DNA of 64,000 nucleotides from CAVQBJ01 sp963710725 (GCA_963710725.1 CAVQBJ010000001.1:310001-374000); one strand, 5' to 3'; numbered from the stretch's first letter, positions 24,926-33,966 are shown. Translations and numbers: made by a program. Notes: generated by a model not told the origin, from the sequence alone.

Positions 24926-27265
24926 ATGCGACGACAGCCCTTCCTGACGGCGCTGCGCGCAGCGCCGGGTGCGGTCGCGCGGACTCCCAGCTGGGAGCTG
25001 CGACGGCGAACGTCCGCTGCCCGGCCGCTCGAGGCGAGAGATGCGGGTGACCCGTCCGCCGTGTCGACCGCGGCGCTCGGCGTCGTGCTCGCTGCCGCAA
25101 CCACCGCCGGGCTCATCGGGCCGCTGCTCCTCCTCGCCGGGCACAGCAAGAACCTGCAGTCGGAGGGCTTCGTCTGCGTGTGCGCCGCGATCGCGATCGG
25201 CGTGGTGGTGGCACTGAGGATCCCGCGCTCGTACGCGCGAGCGTTGGCCGGGCTGCTCGCCGCCGAGCTCGGTGCCCTGTCGGTCCTCGCCTGGCTCGTC
25301 TCCCAGGCGTCGGTCCGGTGGTATCCGAGCGCGGGGGTGCTCGTCACGGTCGGCGTCCTGGCGATCGCCGCGCACACCACCGACTGCCTGCGCCGCGGGC
25401 GGCTCCCGGTGATCCCCGACGCGGCCGCGGTGGCCGCGTTCGCGCTCGTCGGGCTGCCGTTCCTCCCGGCCGCCGATCGAGATCCCCTCGTCGTCGCTCG
25501 AACGGTGCTCCTCGGTGCGGCGCTCGCGCTCGTGCTCGTGCGGTCGCGCTCGCGCGCCCGCCCTCGCCGCGCGGTTCGCGCGGCGATCGACGTGCTCGTC
25601 CCGGTCGTGCTCCTGCTCGTGGTCAACGACCTCAGCTACACCGTGCCCTTCGGAGACGTCCTGCATCACCTCAACTTCTACGTCGGACCCACCAACGACG
25701 TGTTGCACGGCAAGACGGTGCTCGTCGACACGTTCTCCCAGTACGGCGTCGGGGTCGTCTACGCGCTCGCCGCGTTGTTCGCGCTGCCCGGCATGCGCCT
25801 CGGGTACGGGCCGCTCGAGCTCGTCATCTCCGTCGCCACCGCACTGCAGGTCGCGGCGCTGTACCTGCTCTTGCGCATCACGGTGCGCTCCCAGCTAATC
25901 GCCGTGGTGGCCGTCGTCGTGGCCGTGATGTGGAGCGTGTTCGACACGATCTCCTTCGTCTCATATCCGAGCGGCGGCGTGCTGCGCTTCGGTCCGCCGT
26001 TCCTGCTCGTGGTGCTCCTCGCGATCGCGGCCCGCCGGCCGGCCTCTCGCGGGCTCGCGCTCGCCTCACTCGTCGCGTTCGCGATCTGCTCGGTGTGGAG
26101 CGTCGAGGTGCTCGTCTACGGCTGCGCCGCCGCGGGGGCGTTCGTGCTCTCCCAGGCGGCGCTGGCGCGCGACCCCCGGCAGCTGCGCCGGCTGGGGGGG
26201 TTCGCGCTCGCGGCGCTCGCGGCGTTCGCCGCGCTCGTGCTCGGAACGCTGCTGCGCGCAGGCCAGGCGCCGAGTCTCACGGTGTACTGGTCGTATCTCG
26301 AGGTGTACGCCAAGAGCCACCTCGCCTGGGTCCCGCTGGCGCCGTTCTCGCCCTCGCTGTTGCTCGCCCTCGCCCTGCTGGCGTCCGGCGCGGCGGCGGC
26401 CGTCCTCTCGGTGACGGGAGAGCGCACCGCTCGCGAGCGACGGACGCTTCCGGTGATCGCCGCGCTGACGGCGCTCGGCGCGGCGGAGTTCACCTGGTTT
26501 CTCGATCGCTCCTTCGAGGGCGTCGAGCCGAAGCTCGGCCTGACGATCATCGCCGCTGGAGCGCTGTGGCTCGATCTGCTGCTCGCTGACCGCGCTCGTC
26601 CGGCCCGGGGGCGCGCCGCGCTCATCGCGCTGTTGTGCGGGTCGGCGGGCCTGCTCATGGTCGCCAGCGATAACGCCGCCACCACGGCACTCGGAAGCTC
26701 GGCCCTCGCCGCCCTGACCGGAACCGCCACCTTCCCGTCCGGCCTCTACGGGCTGGGCACCGATGCGTCGCTCGGTGCGCGCCTCGCCGTCGTCTGGTCG
26801 TCGCCGATCGCCTCCGGCCCGCCGGCCGAACGCGGCGCCGAGTCGCTCATGCGCCGCTACGACTCCCGCCCCGTCGTCGTACTGCTCGCACCGGAGTTGA
26901 CGACCGAGGTCCTCGTGCGCAGCGGCCGCACGAACGCACTGCCGATGGCGACGCCGAGTCAGGACGGGATCGTGCCGAACGCCGCGTCGCGACTGGGCGG
27001 CGCACTGGCGCGGCTGCCGTCCGGGACGCTGCTGCTGACCGACACCGATGCGATCGGCGGACGCCCGCCCATCCCTCCGCCGCCCACCGACGTCGTTCGC
27101 GTCGCGCAGTACCACTACCTGCTCGTGCGCCTGCAGCTCGTGCGGTTTCTGCAGACACGGCGGCGACTGGTGCTCCTCGCTCGGACGCCGACCGGAGCGG
27201 TGATGTACCGCATCGAGGCCGGTGACGGCGACGCGGGACCGGCGGTCGTGCCCGAGCGCGGGTAG
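24926..27265 (+). CDS. large polytopic membrane protein, GT-C glycosyltransferase-like layout
   Basis: 779 residues. The first ~35 are basic and cytoplasmic, followed by about 12-14 membrane helices to about residue 590 and a soluble C-terminal part of about 170. An extracytoplasmic loop near residue 240 has DVLHHLNFYVGPTNDVLHGK followed by a VDTFSQYGVG segment, an arrangement resembling acceptor-binding loops of GT-C or GT39/GT87-type enzymes. No lipid-linked sugar motif can be proven by eye. The start at ATG 24926 is preferred; internal GTGs exist. Function is unknown; envelope glycan assembly is a guess. Confidence 0.7.
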   Translation: MRRQPFLTALRAAPGAVARTPSWELRRRTSAARPLEARDAGDPSAVSTAALGVVLAAATTAGLIGPLLLLAGHSKNLQSEGFVCVCAAIAIGVVVALRIPRSYARALAGLLAAELGALSVLAWLVSQASVRWYPSAGVLVTVGVLAIAAHTTDCLRRGRLPVIPDAAAVAAFALVGLPFLPAADRDPLVVARTVLLGAALALVLVRSRSRARPRRAVRAAIDVLVPVVLLLVVNDLSYTVPFGDVLHHLNFYVGPTNDVLHGKTVLVDTFSQYGVGVVYALAALFALPGMRLGYGPLELVISVATALQVAALYLLLRITVRSQLIAVVAVVVAVMWSVFDTISFVSYPSGGVLRFGPPFLLVVLLAIAARRPASRGLALASLVAFAICSVWSVEVLVYGCAAAGAFVLSQAALARDPRQLRRLGGFALAALAAFAALVLGTLLRAGQAPSLTVYWSYLEVYAKSHLAWVPLAPFSPSLLLALALLASGAAAAVLSVTGERTARERRTLPVIAALTALGAAEFTWFLDRSFEGVEPKLGLTIIAAGALWLDLLLADRARPARGRAALIALLCGSAGLLMVASDNAATTALGSSALAALTGTATFPSGLYGLGTDASLGARLAVVWSSPIASGPPAERGAESLMRRYDSRPVVVLLAPELTTEVLVRSGRTNALPMATPSQDGIVPNAASRLGGALARLPSGTLLLTDTDAIGGRPPIPPPPTDVVRVAQYHYLLVRLQLVRFLQTRRRLVLLARTPTGAVMYRIEAGDGDAGPAVVPERG

Positions 27266-27370
27266 GGCGCCGCAGCCGCCCGCGGGTCTCGGCCCGCGAA
27301 CTCGACCGAGGCCGGTCGGCGTCCGGACCGAAGGCGGGCAACCGGCGACGCTCACTACACTACGGCCGGT

Positions 27371-27444
<74 letters not shown>

Positions 27445-27451
27445 CTTTCAG

Positions 27452-27475
27452 AGCCCCGCGTTGCGGGGCTTTTCT
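27452..27475 (+). terminator. intrinsic terminator after tRNA-Arg
   Basis: AGCCCCGC, a GTT loop and GCGGGGCT followed by TTTCT form a textbook rho-independent terminator 8 bases downstream of the tRNA. Confidence 0.9.
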
Positions 27476-27476
27476 G

Positions 27477-27525
27477 TGTCCCGGTGATGGCGGCTGGTCG
27501 ACGGATATGTCTCCCGCATGTCCCG
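27477..27525 (+). promoter_or_regulatory. left-end TGTCCCG heptamer pair (candidate integrase arm sites)
   Basis: TGTCCCG occurs at 27477-27483 and 27519-27525, 33 and 75 bases inside attL. The same heptamer occurs twice in the same orientation inside attR. Such paired short repeats near both ends are expected for arm-type binding sites of lambda-like integrases or their excision factors. Confidence 0.45.
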
Positions 27526-28721
27526 GGATCGTCGTCGGAGCCCCTCGTCGTGACGCCCGCGCCGTATCCGAGCGCCGCGGGCGCCCACCGGCCACGTCTT
27601 CCGCGTCGATCGCCAGCGCGGGAAGGTCTGGTACGCGAAATACCGGCTGCCTGACGGGCGGCAGGTGCAAAAGAAGATCGGACCGGCGTGGTCTGAGCGC
27701 GGGCGTCCGCCGGCGGGCTACTTCACGCGGCGGCTCGCCGAGGAGTGGCTGCGCGAGGTGCTGGAACAGGCGCGCCGCGGGACGCTGCCGGGCCTGGTGC
27801 GCACGGGCGCGACGTTCGCCGACGCGGCCGCGGAGTTCCTGCGCTACGCCGAGCACGACCGGGCCGTGAAGCCGTCGACGCTCGTGGACTACCGCTCGAT
27901 CGTGGCCGGGCGGCTCGTGCCGGCGTTCGGTGCGCGCCGGCTGGAAGACATCACGGCGGGGGAGATCGAGGCGTGGCGCGCCACGCTGGCCGTCTCCAAC
28001 CGCACGAAGAACAAGGTCATCGTGCTTATGCACGGCGTCTTCGGGCGGGCGATGAAGGTGTGGGGGTTGCCGGTCAACCCGGTCGCGGCCGTGGAGCGCC
28101 ATCCGGAGCGTGTGAGCGGGGATCTCGAGGTGTTCTCGCCCGAGGAGGTGCTGGCGCTCGTGCGGGCGGCCGCCTCCGCGCAGGACGGGGCCATCTTCCT
28201 CACCGCGGCGTTCACCGGGCTGCGCCGCGGCGAGCTGATCGCGCTGCGCTGGCGCGACGTCGACTTCACCGGCTCGGTCATCCGCGTGCGGGCGAGCTAC
28301 GCGGGCGGGAGGCTGACGTTGCCGAAGTCGGGCAAGGTGCGCGCGGTGCCGATGGCCAGCGCCGTCGCACAGGCGCTGGCCGCGCTCGCGCAGCGCGGGA
28401 TCTTTGCCGGGGACGACGAGCTCGTGTTCCCCGGCCGGGACGGCGGCTATCTCGACGGGTCAGCTCTGCGCCGGCGCTACGCCGCGGCTTTGAAGCGAGT
28501 CGGGCCTGCGCCCGCTGCGCTTCCACGACCTGCGCCACACGTTCGGTACGCGCATGATCGCCAAGGCCGACATCCGCCGCGTGCAGGAGTGGATGGGCCA
28601 CGCGGACGTGCAGACGACGATGCGATACCTGCACTACGCGCCGCGGGCGGAGGACGCCCAGCTCGTCGAGGCGGCGTTCGCGCTCGAGCCGAGGTCGAGC
28701 GAGGAGCCCAGAGATGCCTGA
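27518..28721 (+). pseudogene. tyrosine-type site-specific integrase, frameshifted
   Basis: Would catalyse recombination between attL and attR. An ATG at 27518 opens MSRDRRRSPSSS but meets a stop; the recognisable protein (GHVFRVDRQRGKVWYAKYRL) begins in the same frame without a standard start until GTG 27665. A SAM-like core-binding domain is followed by the catalytic part with TGLRRGELIALRW (first Arg) and the beta-hairpin Lys region PKSGKVRAVPM. After KRVG at about 28503 the frame changes by one base; the new frame supplies RFHDLRHTFGTRM (His-x-x-Arg), MGHADVQTTMRYLH (His and nucleophile Tyr) and ends at 28721. All catalytic residues exist once one extra G is removed. The early stop makes decay likely. 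Confidence 0.88.
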
Positions 28722-29082
28722 CGCATACGAGCTGTTCGCCAAGCTCGATCGCTGTCTCCGCGACGTCAGGCTCGGCCACGAGGCGATCTGGCAGCTGCAC
28801 GGCGACCTGGTGGTGCGCGGGCGCGCCGACGACTACAGCCGCGCTGGGCTGGCTCGCTCCGCGCGGATCGCGGCCGTCGACGTCCCCAATGTCGTTCGGG
28901 AGGCTCAACGACTTCGCGCCCGCTGGTTCGAGCAGGATCTCCTCGACCCGCCGGCCGCCGCGACGACGCTCGCATCTCTGCAGGCGGAGGTCGAGCGGAT
29001 CCAGCCGCAGCTCGACTTCTTGATGGCCTCGCAGCGTCGAGTCGCCGCCGCCTTGCGTCGCGTGCTCGATAACGAGCGCTGA
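28714..29082 (+). CDS. hypothetical helical protein, element cargo
   Basis: 122 residues from ATG 28714, overlapping the integrase end by 8 bases, so likely co-transcribed with it. Predicted mostly alpha-helical and charged, with an Arg-rich middle (GRADDYSRAGLARSARIAA) and a probable coiled coil near the C-terminus (ASLQAEVERIQPQLDFLMAS). No family recognised. The position directly after an integrase is where excision or regulatory proteins often occur, but this one lacks a visible helix-turn-helix. Confidence 0.65.
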   Translation: MPDAYELFAKLDRCLRDVRLGHEAIWQLHGDLVVRGRADDYSRAGLARSARIAAVDVPNVVREAQRLRARWFEQDLLDPPAAATTLASLQAEVERIQPQLDFLMASQRRVAAALRRVLDNER

Positions 29083-29084
29083 CG

Positions 29085-29303
29085 CTAGTCGGCGCCTGAG
29101 CGGGTCGCCGCCGCAAGCTCGTAGCGGTCGGCCAGTGCGAGTGCTACCTCTCGGTAGGGCTCGAGGTCGGTCGTCCGCGCTTCCTCGCGAAGCTCGTCGG
29201 CGCGCGCCCTGAGGTCGGCCGCGCTGAGCGCGGTATTGGCGAAGCGCTCCTCCATCAACTCAACGGCCCACGGCGAGGCGTCCGGCCAGGGACGAACCTT
29301 CAT
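29085..29303 (-). CDS. small hypothetical protein, element cargo
   Basis: 72 residues from ATG 29303 (MKVRPWPDASPWAVELMEER...). Ala/Glu/Arg-rich and helical throughout, without membrane segment or metal motif. It ends 3 bases from the convergent ORF before it. The frame stays open upstream, so the start is uncertain. No function is recognised. Confidence 0.5.
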   Translation of the reverse strand: MKVRPWPDASPWAVELMEERFANTALSAADLRARADELREEARTTDLEPYREVALALADRYELAAATRSGAD

Positions 29304-29432
29304 AGGCTCAGTGTACGTGTCGGCCGCGATGCCGCTCTCGGTCGATGTAGGGCCGCTCGATGCGCGTCTGACGCGGTCCGCAGCCATGCAGACAACACGC
29401 ACCGGCTGGTGCGGGCCATCTGCTCGCTCCCG

Positions 29433-29757
29433 GCAAGATCGTCGGCGGAGTGTTCAAGCGTCGTCTCCTGAAATTCGCTGAGATGGTCTCAGTTAGGAAT
29501 CGCCAGGAGGCCTGTTGCGGGCGCTGGCGGCGTGTCTTACCGTCGCCGAGTGGTCTCGCAACCACCCCAACCCGCCGCCACAAAGCAAGAGTCGAATAGA
29601 AGGGAGGCCAAGACGCTCCAGTAGACGAGGGCCGTAGCGGAACTCGGTAGCTCGCTTGCTCGGTCTGTCAACCCCGCTTACGCGGGGTTTCCCTCGCTTC
29701 GCTCGGTGACAGACCTCCCGCGCTCGCTGGTCGAGCACTCAGGGGTCGGCAGAGCCG
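29433..29757 (+). repeat. ~325-bp imperfect direct repeat, copy 1 (structured non-coding)
   Basis: Matches 30603-30924 with the same block order: a TCGTCGGCGGA block, a short palindrome (CTGAGA-TGG-TCTCAG here), a GTGGTCTCGC...CCACCC hairpin block, and a nearly identical 91-base block (29667-29757) that starts with the hairpin AACCCCGC-TTAC-GCGGGGTT. Substitutions outside the last block leave several stems pairable, which suggests RNA or DNA structure. It lies directly before the IS110-like transposase remnant. Reading frames through it look accidental. Confidence 0.8.
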
Positions 29758-29761
29758 CCCA

Positions 29762-30556
29762 GACGGCCGCAGCGCGGCGAAGTCCGATGAGCTTGACGCG
29801 ATCCGCGCGGCACGCGAGATGCTCGGTCGCAAACATCTCTCCCAGCCACGCCAGCGGGGTGATCGTGAAGCGATGCGAGTGCTGTTGGCGACTCGCTCAA
29901 GCGCGGTGCGCTCTAAAACCAAGGCGATCTCGATGCTCAAGGCGCTGATCGTCTCGGCGCCGCGGCCGTTGCGCGATCGCGTGCGGAGCCTGTCTACCGA
30001 CGAGCAGCTGGTGAAGTGCTCGCGGCTGCGGACCAGCCCAACGCTCAGTGCTGAGCATCGCGCGACGGTGATCGCGATGCGCAGCTGCGCCCGGCGCGCC
30101 CTGACGCTTGAGGCCGAGGCCGACGACCTGCAGACCCAGCTCGAGCTGCTGGTCGCACGCAGCGCGCCGTGGCTGCTGCGCGAACCCGGAGTCGGGCCGA
30201 TCACCGCCGCGCAAATCCTCGCGTCGTGGTCGCACCCAGGTCGTTTCCGCGGTGAAGCCGCGTTCGCATCGCTCAGCGGCGCCGCCCCCATCCCGGCTTC
30301 CTCCGGGCAGACCGTCCGCCACCGACTCAACCGCGGCGGCGATCGCCAACTCAACCGAGCACTACACACCATCGTGCTCTGCCGCATGCGCGACGACGCC
30401 CCGACCCGCGCCTACGTCGCCCGCCGCTCGGCCGAAGGCAAGACCAACCGCGAGATCCGCCGCTGCCTCAAGCGCTACACCGTCCGCCACCTCTACCGCC
30501 TACTCGAACAGCACACCCCAACCCCGCCAGCCATTCACGCAAATAGCGACACTTGA
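29762..30556 (+). pseudogene. IS110-family transposase, N-terminally truncated
   Basis: The similarity begins in frame at AAKSDELDAIRAAREMLGRK, before the first ATG (29819). The C-terminal transposase domain is intact: PGVGPITAAQILASWSHPGR, GEAAFASLSGAAPIPASSGQ, and RLNRGGDRQLNRALHTIVL with the serine of SSGQ that acts in this family. The first ~130 residues expected, including the DEDD-type RuvC-like catalytic domain, are missing; instead copy 1 of a 320-bp repeat abuts. It is therefore very probably inactive. IS110 enzymes use a non-coding bridge RNA encoded at an element end, which makes the adjoining structured repeats relevant. Confidence 0.88.
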
Positions 30557-30602
30557 CAAACATAGAAGCGTCCGGCCGGTGCGTGCCACTTGATCTCGGT
30601 CT

Positions 30603-30924
30603 GCAAACTCGTCGGCGGAACGTTAAGCCTCGTTCGCTGAGATTCGCTCAGATGCTCTCAGGTGCCGATCGTGTGGCGGCCTATTGCCGTCGCCGTTGCC
30701 GTCTCTTACCTTCATGGTGTGGTCTCGCCAGCCACCCCCACCCGCCACTGCACTGCAACCGCCGAGTAGGAGGGAGGACGTAGCTTCGTTGAGTCGACGG
30801 CATCGGGGGCCACGTAGCTCGCTTTGGTCGGCCTGTCAACCCCGCTTCGCGGGGTTTCCCTCGCTTCGCTCGGTGACAGACCTCCCGCGCTCGCTGATGA
30901 AGCACTCAGGGGTCGGCAGAGCCG
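30603..30924 (+). repeat. ~322-bp imperfect direct repeat, copy 2 (structured non-coding)
   Basis: Second copy of the repeat at 29433-29757, offset by about 1,170 bases. The terminal 90-base block 30835-30924 differs from copy 1 by a few bases, and its hairpin reads AACCCCGC-TTC-GCGGGGTT. The upstream palindrome region has become CTGAG-ATTCG-CTCAG, keeping a stem with a different sequence. Homology with copy 1 ends at the same CAGAGCCG, after which the sequences are unrelated. Confidence 0.8.
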
Positions 30925-30946
30925 ACCCCTGCACGAGGGGCGCGTA

Positions 30947-32131
30947 TCAACTTGCGGCTGCTGGGACCGGGCACCCCTTCGGCACCGGTTGTGGAGGGGA
31001 TGCCGGTGCTGGAGGTGGAATGAACGCGCGAACACTGTCGATGTTCAGCACCGCCATGCTGGCTGGGGTAAGGGGACTCACGGTATGCGCACAGGGATCA
31101 GTTGCCGTCGGCGACCAGATCAGCTGCCCGCCCTGTCGCGGGACGATCCACGCGAGTAGCCGGCCGTTGAGCCCGACGCTGGCCACGTCTCTCAAACCGA
31201 TGATCCGGTGCGTCGTACCGCCGCTGACGGTCAAGGTCTCGAGCGTGATGCTTCCGTCCGTCTGAGGGCTCTCGAATGCGACCACCCCACCGGATACCGC
31301 GAATGGACGACTCGCCTGAAACGCCGAAATCGCCGTGGTCGCAAGCTTCCGCCCGCCGGCAGTCCGTGCGTACAGCGTCAGCGTCGACGTATCCGTGTCA
31401 GATGTTGGCGGCGCGCTCGGCGAGTCGATGAAGAGGTCGCCGTTCGGATCGACGGCGAACGTCGTCCAGCCTGCGACCGCTGGCGACACGGGTATCGTCC
31501 GCGCCAAACGTCCCGTGCGCAGATCAATGAGCTCGATCGCCGTCGGACCCACGGCGTCGCTTTCCCCGAGACCAACTCCGAGCCAGCGCCCGTCGGCGGA
31601 GATCGCGGTAATCGGCAGCTGCGGAATCCAGCGAACGACTCGCCATTTGGTACTGCCGCTGTCAAACGCGACGATTGGGCGTTCGTTGCCGATTGGGGTC
31701 TCGCAGTTAGGATCAGGGGCCATAACGATCGTCTTGTCTGTCACGGCGAGCGCGCCCCCACTCCCAACGGCCCACCATCCGCACATCGACGCCCCATGTC
31801 CGAACGCGGCCGGTGGAGTGTCGTGAAAGCGAAACCGAGTGGAGAACGTGTACTCCGGGCCGGAGGGGCCGTTAGCGGCGAATGCCTGGCCCGCAGCGGA
31901 AGCCACGAGGTTGACGACGTCGAGTCGGATGACACGCGTCGCGCCGTCGAGGTTGCTGACCTGGACTACGCCCGTTCCTGCAGTCCCCCAGACGACGACG
32001 TTGCCGGACGGCCAAGGGCCGAGAGGCAGCACGAGGGGCATCTGGGCTGGCGCCGGGGCCGCTCGCAGAGCGAAGACAACGAGAGCGGCCGCTAGCAATC
32101 CTGACGGCCAACAGGTCGGAGGCGGCTTCAC
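30947..32131 (-). CDS. secreted beta-propeller-like hypothetical protein, element cargo
   Basis: 394 residues with a signal peptide (LLAAALVVFALRAAPAPA). The mature part alternates beta strands with WD/YVTN-like features, e.g. ITAISADGRWLGVGLG, AFQASRPFAVSGGVVAFESP and HRIIGLRDVASVGLNGRLL, suggesting a six- or seven-bladed propeller. A few Cys residues (MCGWW, PNCETP, DPCAH) could form disulphides. No enzymatic motif seen. It is the only sizeable cargo gene of the tRNA-Arg element and is less GC-extreme than chromosomal neighbours. Confidence 0.72.
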   Translation of the reverse strand: MKPPPTCWPSGLLAAALVVFALRAAPAPAQMPLVLPLGPWPSGNVVVWGTAGTGVVQVSNLDGATRVIRLDVVNLVASAAGQAFAANGPSGPEYTFSTRFRFHDTPPAAFGHGASMCGWWAVGSGGALAVTDKTIVMAPDPNCETPIGNERPIVAFDSGSTKWRVVRWIPQLPITAISADGRWLGVGLGESDAVGPTAIELIDLRTGRLARTIPVSPAVAGWTTFAVDPNGDLFIDSPSAPPTSDTDTSTLTLYARTAGGRKLATTAISAFQASRPFAVSGGVVAFESPQTDGSITLETLTVSGGTTHRIIGLRDVASVGLNGRLLAWIVPRQGGQLIWSPTATDPCAHTVSPLTPASMAVLNIDSVRAFIPPPAPASPPQPVPKGCPVPAAAS

Positions 32132-32230
32132 GGCTGCAGATTATTCGGTGGACGACGGGACCGCACCTCGATCTGTGGGGATAGCCTCGTGCCAATGGGT
32201 GTGATTGAGGCTCATTCGGCCAACAACCCG

Positions 32231-32277
32231 CGTGTCCCGAACGTGTCCCGAACCGCGCAGATCTGACCGCATCTGAC
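32231..32277 (+). promoter_or_regulatory. right-end tandem repeats (candidate integrase/excisionase sites)
   Basis: CGTGTCCCGAA is present twice head to tail (32231-32241, 32242-32252), each containing TGTCCCG as at the left end, and ATCTGAC follows twice (32261-32267, 32271-32277). The cluster is 60-106 bases inside attR, in a 205-base stretch with no gene. Confidence 0.5.
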
Positions 32278-32336
32278 TGACCGCCGTGGCCTCTCATGCC
32301 CCGCTGTAGAGCCAAGAACACCCTCTTCGAGGGCAG

Positions 32337-32377
32337 TACGGAACCGAAGGTCGGGAGTTCGAATCTCTCCGGGCGCG
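32337..32377 (+). repeat. attR: 41-bp core repeat
   Basis: Exact copy of 27404-27444, the 3' half of tRNA-Arg. The 5' half of a tRNA is absent here, so it is not a gene. Confidence 0.93.
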
Positions 32378-32624
32378 TAACCGCACAACGTCGCGCCGGG
32401 CGAGGACAGACGGCCAGCGCTGCGTAGCATCCCGCGTTGCTCCCATTCGGGGCGGACGCCCGCGCGGTCGGCCTCGAGTTGGTGGTGTCTATGGGAGACC
32501 ATCGAGGAACTCCGCGCGAAGTCGGCCGAGGAGTGGGTAGAAACCCGCGGACTTGGCCGCGCGGGTCACACGTCCGTCCGGAAGCGCTGTGGAACGCCTG
32601 GCGGTGAGCCGATGCCTGGGCTCC
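32378..32624. other. non-coding stretch beyond attR
   Basis: No convincing gene. It contains one seven-pair hairpin (ACCCGCG 32543-32549 with CGCGGGT 32560-32566) without T-run. Frames through it are short and lack family signs; it probably holds the promoter of the membrane protein that follows. Confidence 0.4.
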
Positions 32625-33716
32625 ATGGAGCACGCGATCACGACCAGGCGCTTTCTCGGTGCGGTCGTCGCCGTCGTTGTCGCGAGCGGCGTCGTCACCC
32701 TGTGGCTGGGCCTGCGCATCGGCGGCGACCAGGTCACGCTTTGGGTCGACGACGTCACCACGCCCCTCGCCGCGGCGATCGCGTGCGTGCTCTGTCTGCA
32801 TGCGCGTGGCCGTCACAGCGGGCGAATGAAATTGTTCTGGGCGCTGGTGGCCGCCGCCACCGGCGCGTGGACGCTGGCGGAGATCGTCTGGGGCTATTAC
32901 GCGCTGATCCTCAACACCTCGGTGCCGGTGCCCTCGTGGGCGGACGTCGGCTACCTCTCGGCGATCCCGCTCGCCGTCGCGGCGCTCGTGGTGCACCCGG
33001 CAACGGCTGGTGGCGGCACGCGCAAGGCGCGCGCCGTGTTCGACGGCCTGGTCGTTGCGACGGCACTCATGTTCCTCAGCTGGACGCTCGTTCTCGGCCC
33101 GCTCTGGCGCAGCGCCGACTTAACCACCTGGAGCGGAGTCGTCTCGATCGCCTACCCGTTCGGTGACGTGGTGATCGTGTTCTTCATCGTGCTCGCCCTC
33201 CGTGGGATGTCACGCGGCCACCGCCTGTCGCTGTGGTGTCTGCTTGGAGCGCTCCTGGCAATGGCGCTGTCGGACAGCACCTACACGTATCTCACCGAGG
33301 TGGCGAACTACACCGGCGGGGACATCATCGACGCTGGCTGGGTGGTGGCCTATCTCGGGATCGCGCTCGCGGCATTCAGTTCGCGGCCGAGCGACGTCGC
33401 GGGCGCGCCGCGGGCGCCGGGGGCGCCATCGTTGGGATCGTTCGTCGCGCCGCTCGTCCCGGTGCTGCTCGCGCTCACCGTGGCGGCGGTGGAGATCCGA
33501 CTCGGCCATCGGCCCGACCGCGCGGCCTGGCTGATGGCCTTCTCGCTCGTGGCGCTCGTGCTCGCCCGTCAGGGACTGATGCTGCTCGAGTTGCTCGGGC
33601 CGAGTCGCCACGCGCAGGCCGGCTTGGTGCACAGGTTTACCCAGGCGGCTCTCGGCGGCGCCGACTCCGGCGACGGCTCGTCGGCGTATCCGGGTGGTGG
33701 CTATGAGCGCGTCTGA
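32625..33716 (+). CDS. polytopic membrane protein resembling sensor domains of GGDEF/EAL proteins
   Basis: 363 residues from ATG 32625 (GTG 32604 is an alternative). About nine to ten helices fill the protein. The segment AAATGAWTLAEIVWGYYALI with PSWADVGYLSAIPLAVAALV resembles the N-terminal membrane sensor region found before GGDEF and EAL domains in many actinobacterial proteins, but here the protein stops with no output domain. It may be a stand-alone sensor or a remnant. A small membrane protein overlaps its end by 14 bases. Two cyclic-di-GMP enzymes lie within 10 kb. Confidence 0.72.
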   Translation: MEHAITTRRFLGAVVAVVVASGVVTLWLGLRIGGDQVTLWVDDVTTPLAAAIACVLCLHARGRHSGRMKLFWALVAAATGAWTLAEIVWGYYALILNTSVPVPSWADVGYLSAIPLAVAALVVHPATAGGGTRKARAVFDGLVVATALMFLSWTLVLGPLWRSADLTTWSGVVSIAYPFGDVVIVFFIVLALRGMSRGHRLSLWCLLGALLAMALSDSTYTYLTEVANYTGGDIIDAGWVVAYLGIALAAFSSRPSDVAGAPRAPGAPSLGSFVAPLVPVLLALTVAAVEIRLGHRPDRAAWLMAFSLVALVLARQGLMLLELLGPSRHAQAGLVHRFTQAALGGADSGDGSSAYPGGGYERV

Positions 33717-33924
33717 CTTCGGGGTGGGGAACACTCGTCGATTGCCCGCCTCGCCTGGGACGGGCTCGGCGAAGCTGACGTGGGTCAACCCCGACGTGCC
33801 GACCCCAACCTCGACCGCCGGAGGGCGGACGGTCGCGACGAACGCGCTCGTCGTAATCCTGCTGACCATGGCGTGCACAGGGCTGGCCGTGTTCGACCTG
33901 GTACTGCTCGCGGGCAGTTACTAG
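33703..33924 (+). CDS. small single-pass membrane protein
   Basis: 73 residues from ATG 33703, overlapping the previous gene by 14 bases, implying coupling. A polar, Pro/Thr-rich N-terminal half is followed by one C-terminal helix, ALVVILLTMACTGLAVFDLV, ending almost at the C-terminus. No family recognised. It may accompany the preceding membrane protein. Confidence 0.55.
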   Translation: MSASDFGVGNTRRLPASPGTGSAKLTWVNPDVPTPTSTAGGRTVATNALVVILLTMACTGLAVFDLVLLAGSY

Positions 33925-33966
33925 CCCTGCCGTGGCACCCGGTCTCGGGACGACGTTCCGTCTCGG

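Noticed and set aside
27507..27869. Alternative 120-codon frame as integrase N-terminus
   Set aside because: It is out of frame with the recognisable VWYAKYRLPDG segment and has no integrase features.
30824..31159. Plus-strand frame beginning in repeat copy 2 (TPLRGVSLASLGDRPPALAD)
   Set aside because: A similar peptide is readable in copy 1, but it crosses hairpin sequence, lacks a start signal, and runs antisense into the secreted protein gene; conserved because the DNA repeat is conserved.
32337..32377. Second tRNA-Arg gene
   Set aside because: Only the 3' 41 bases are present; no 5' acceptor or D-arm, so it is attR.
32212..32502. 96-codon minus-strand frame containing GEIRTPDLRF
   Set aside because: This peptide is the well-known translation of the antisense of a tRNA 3' half; here it comes from attR.
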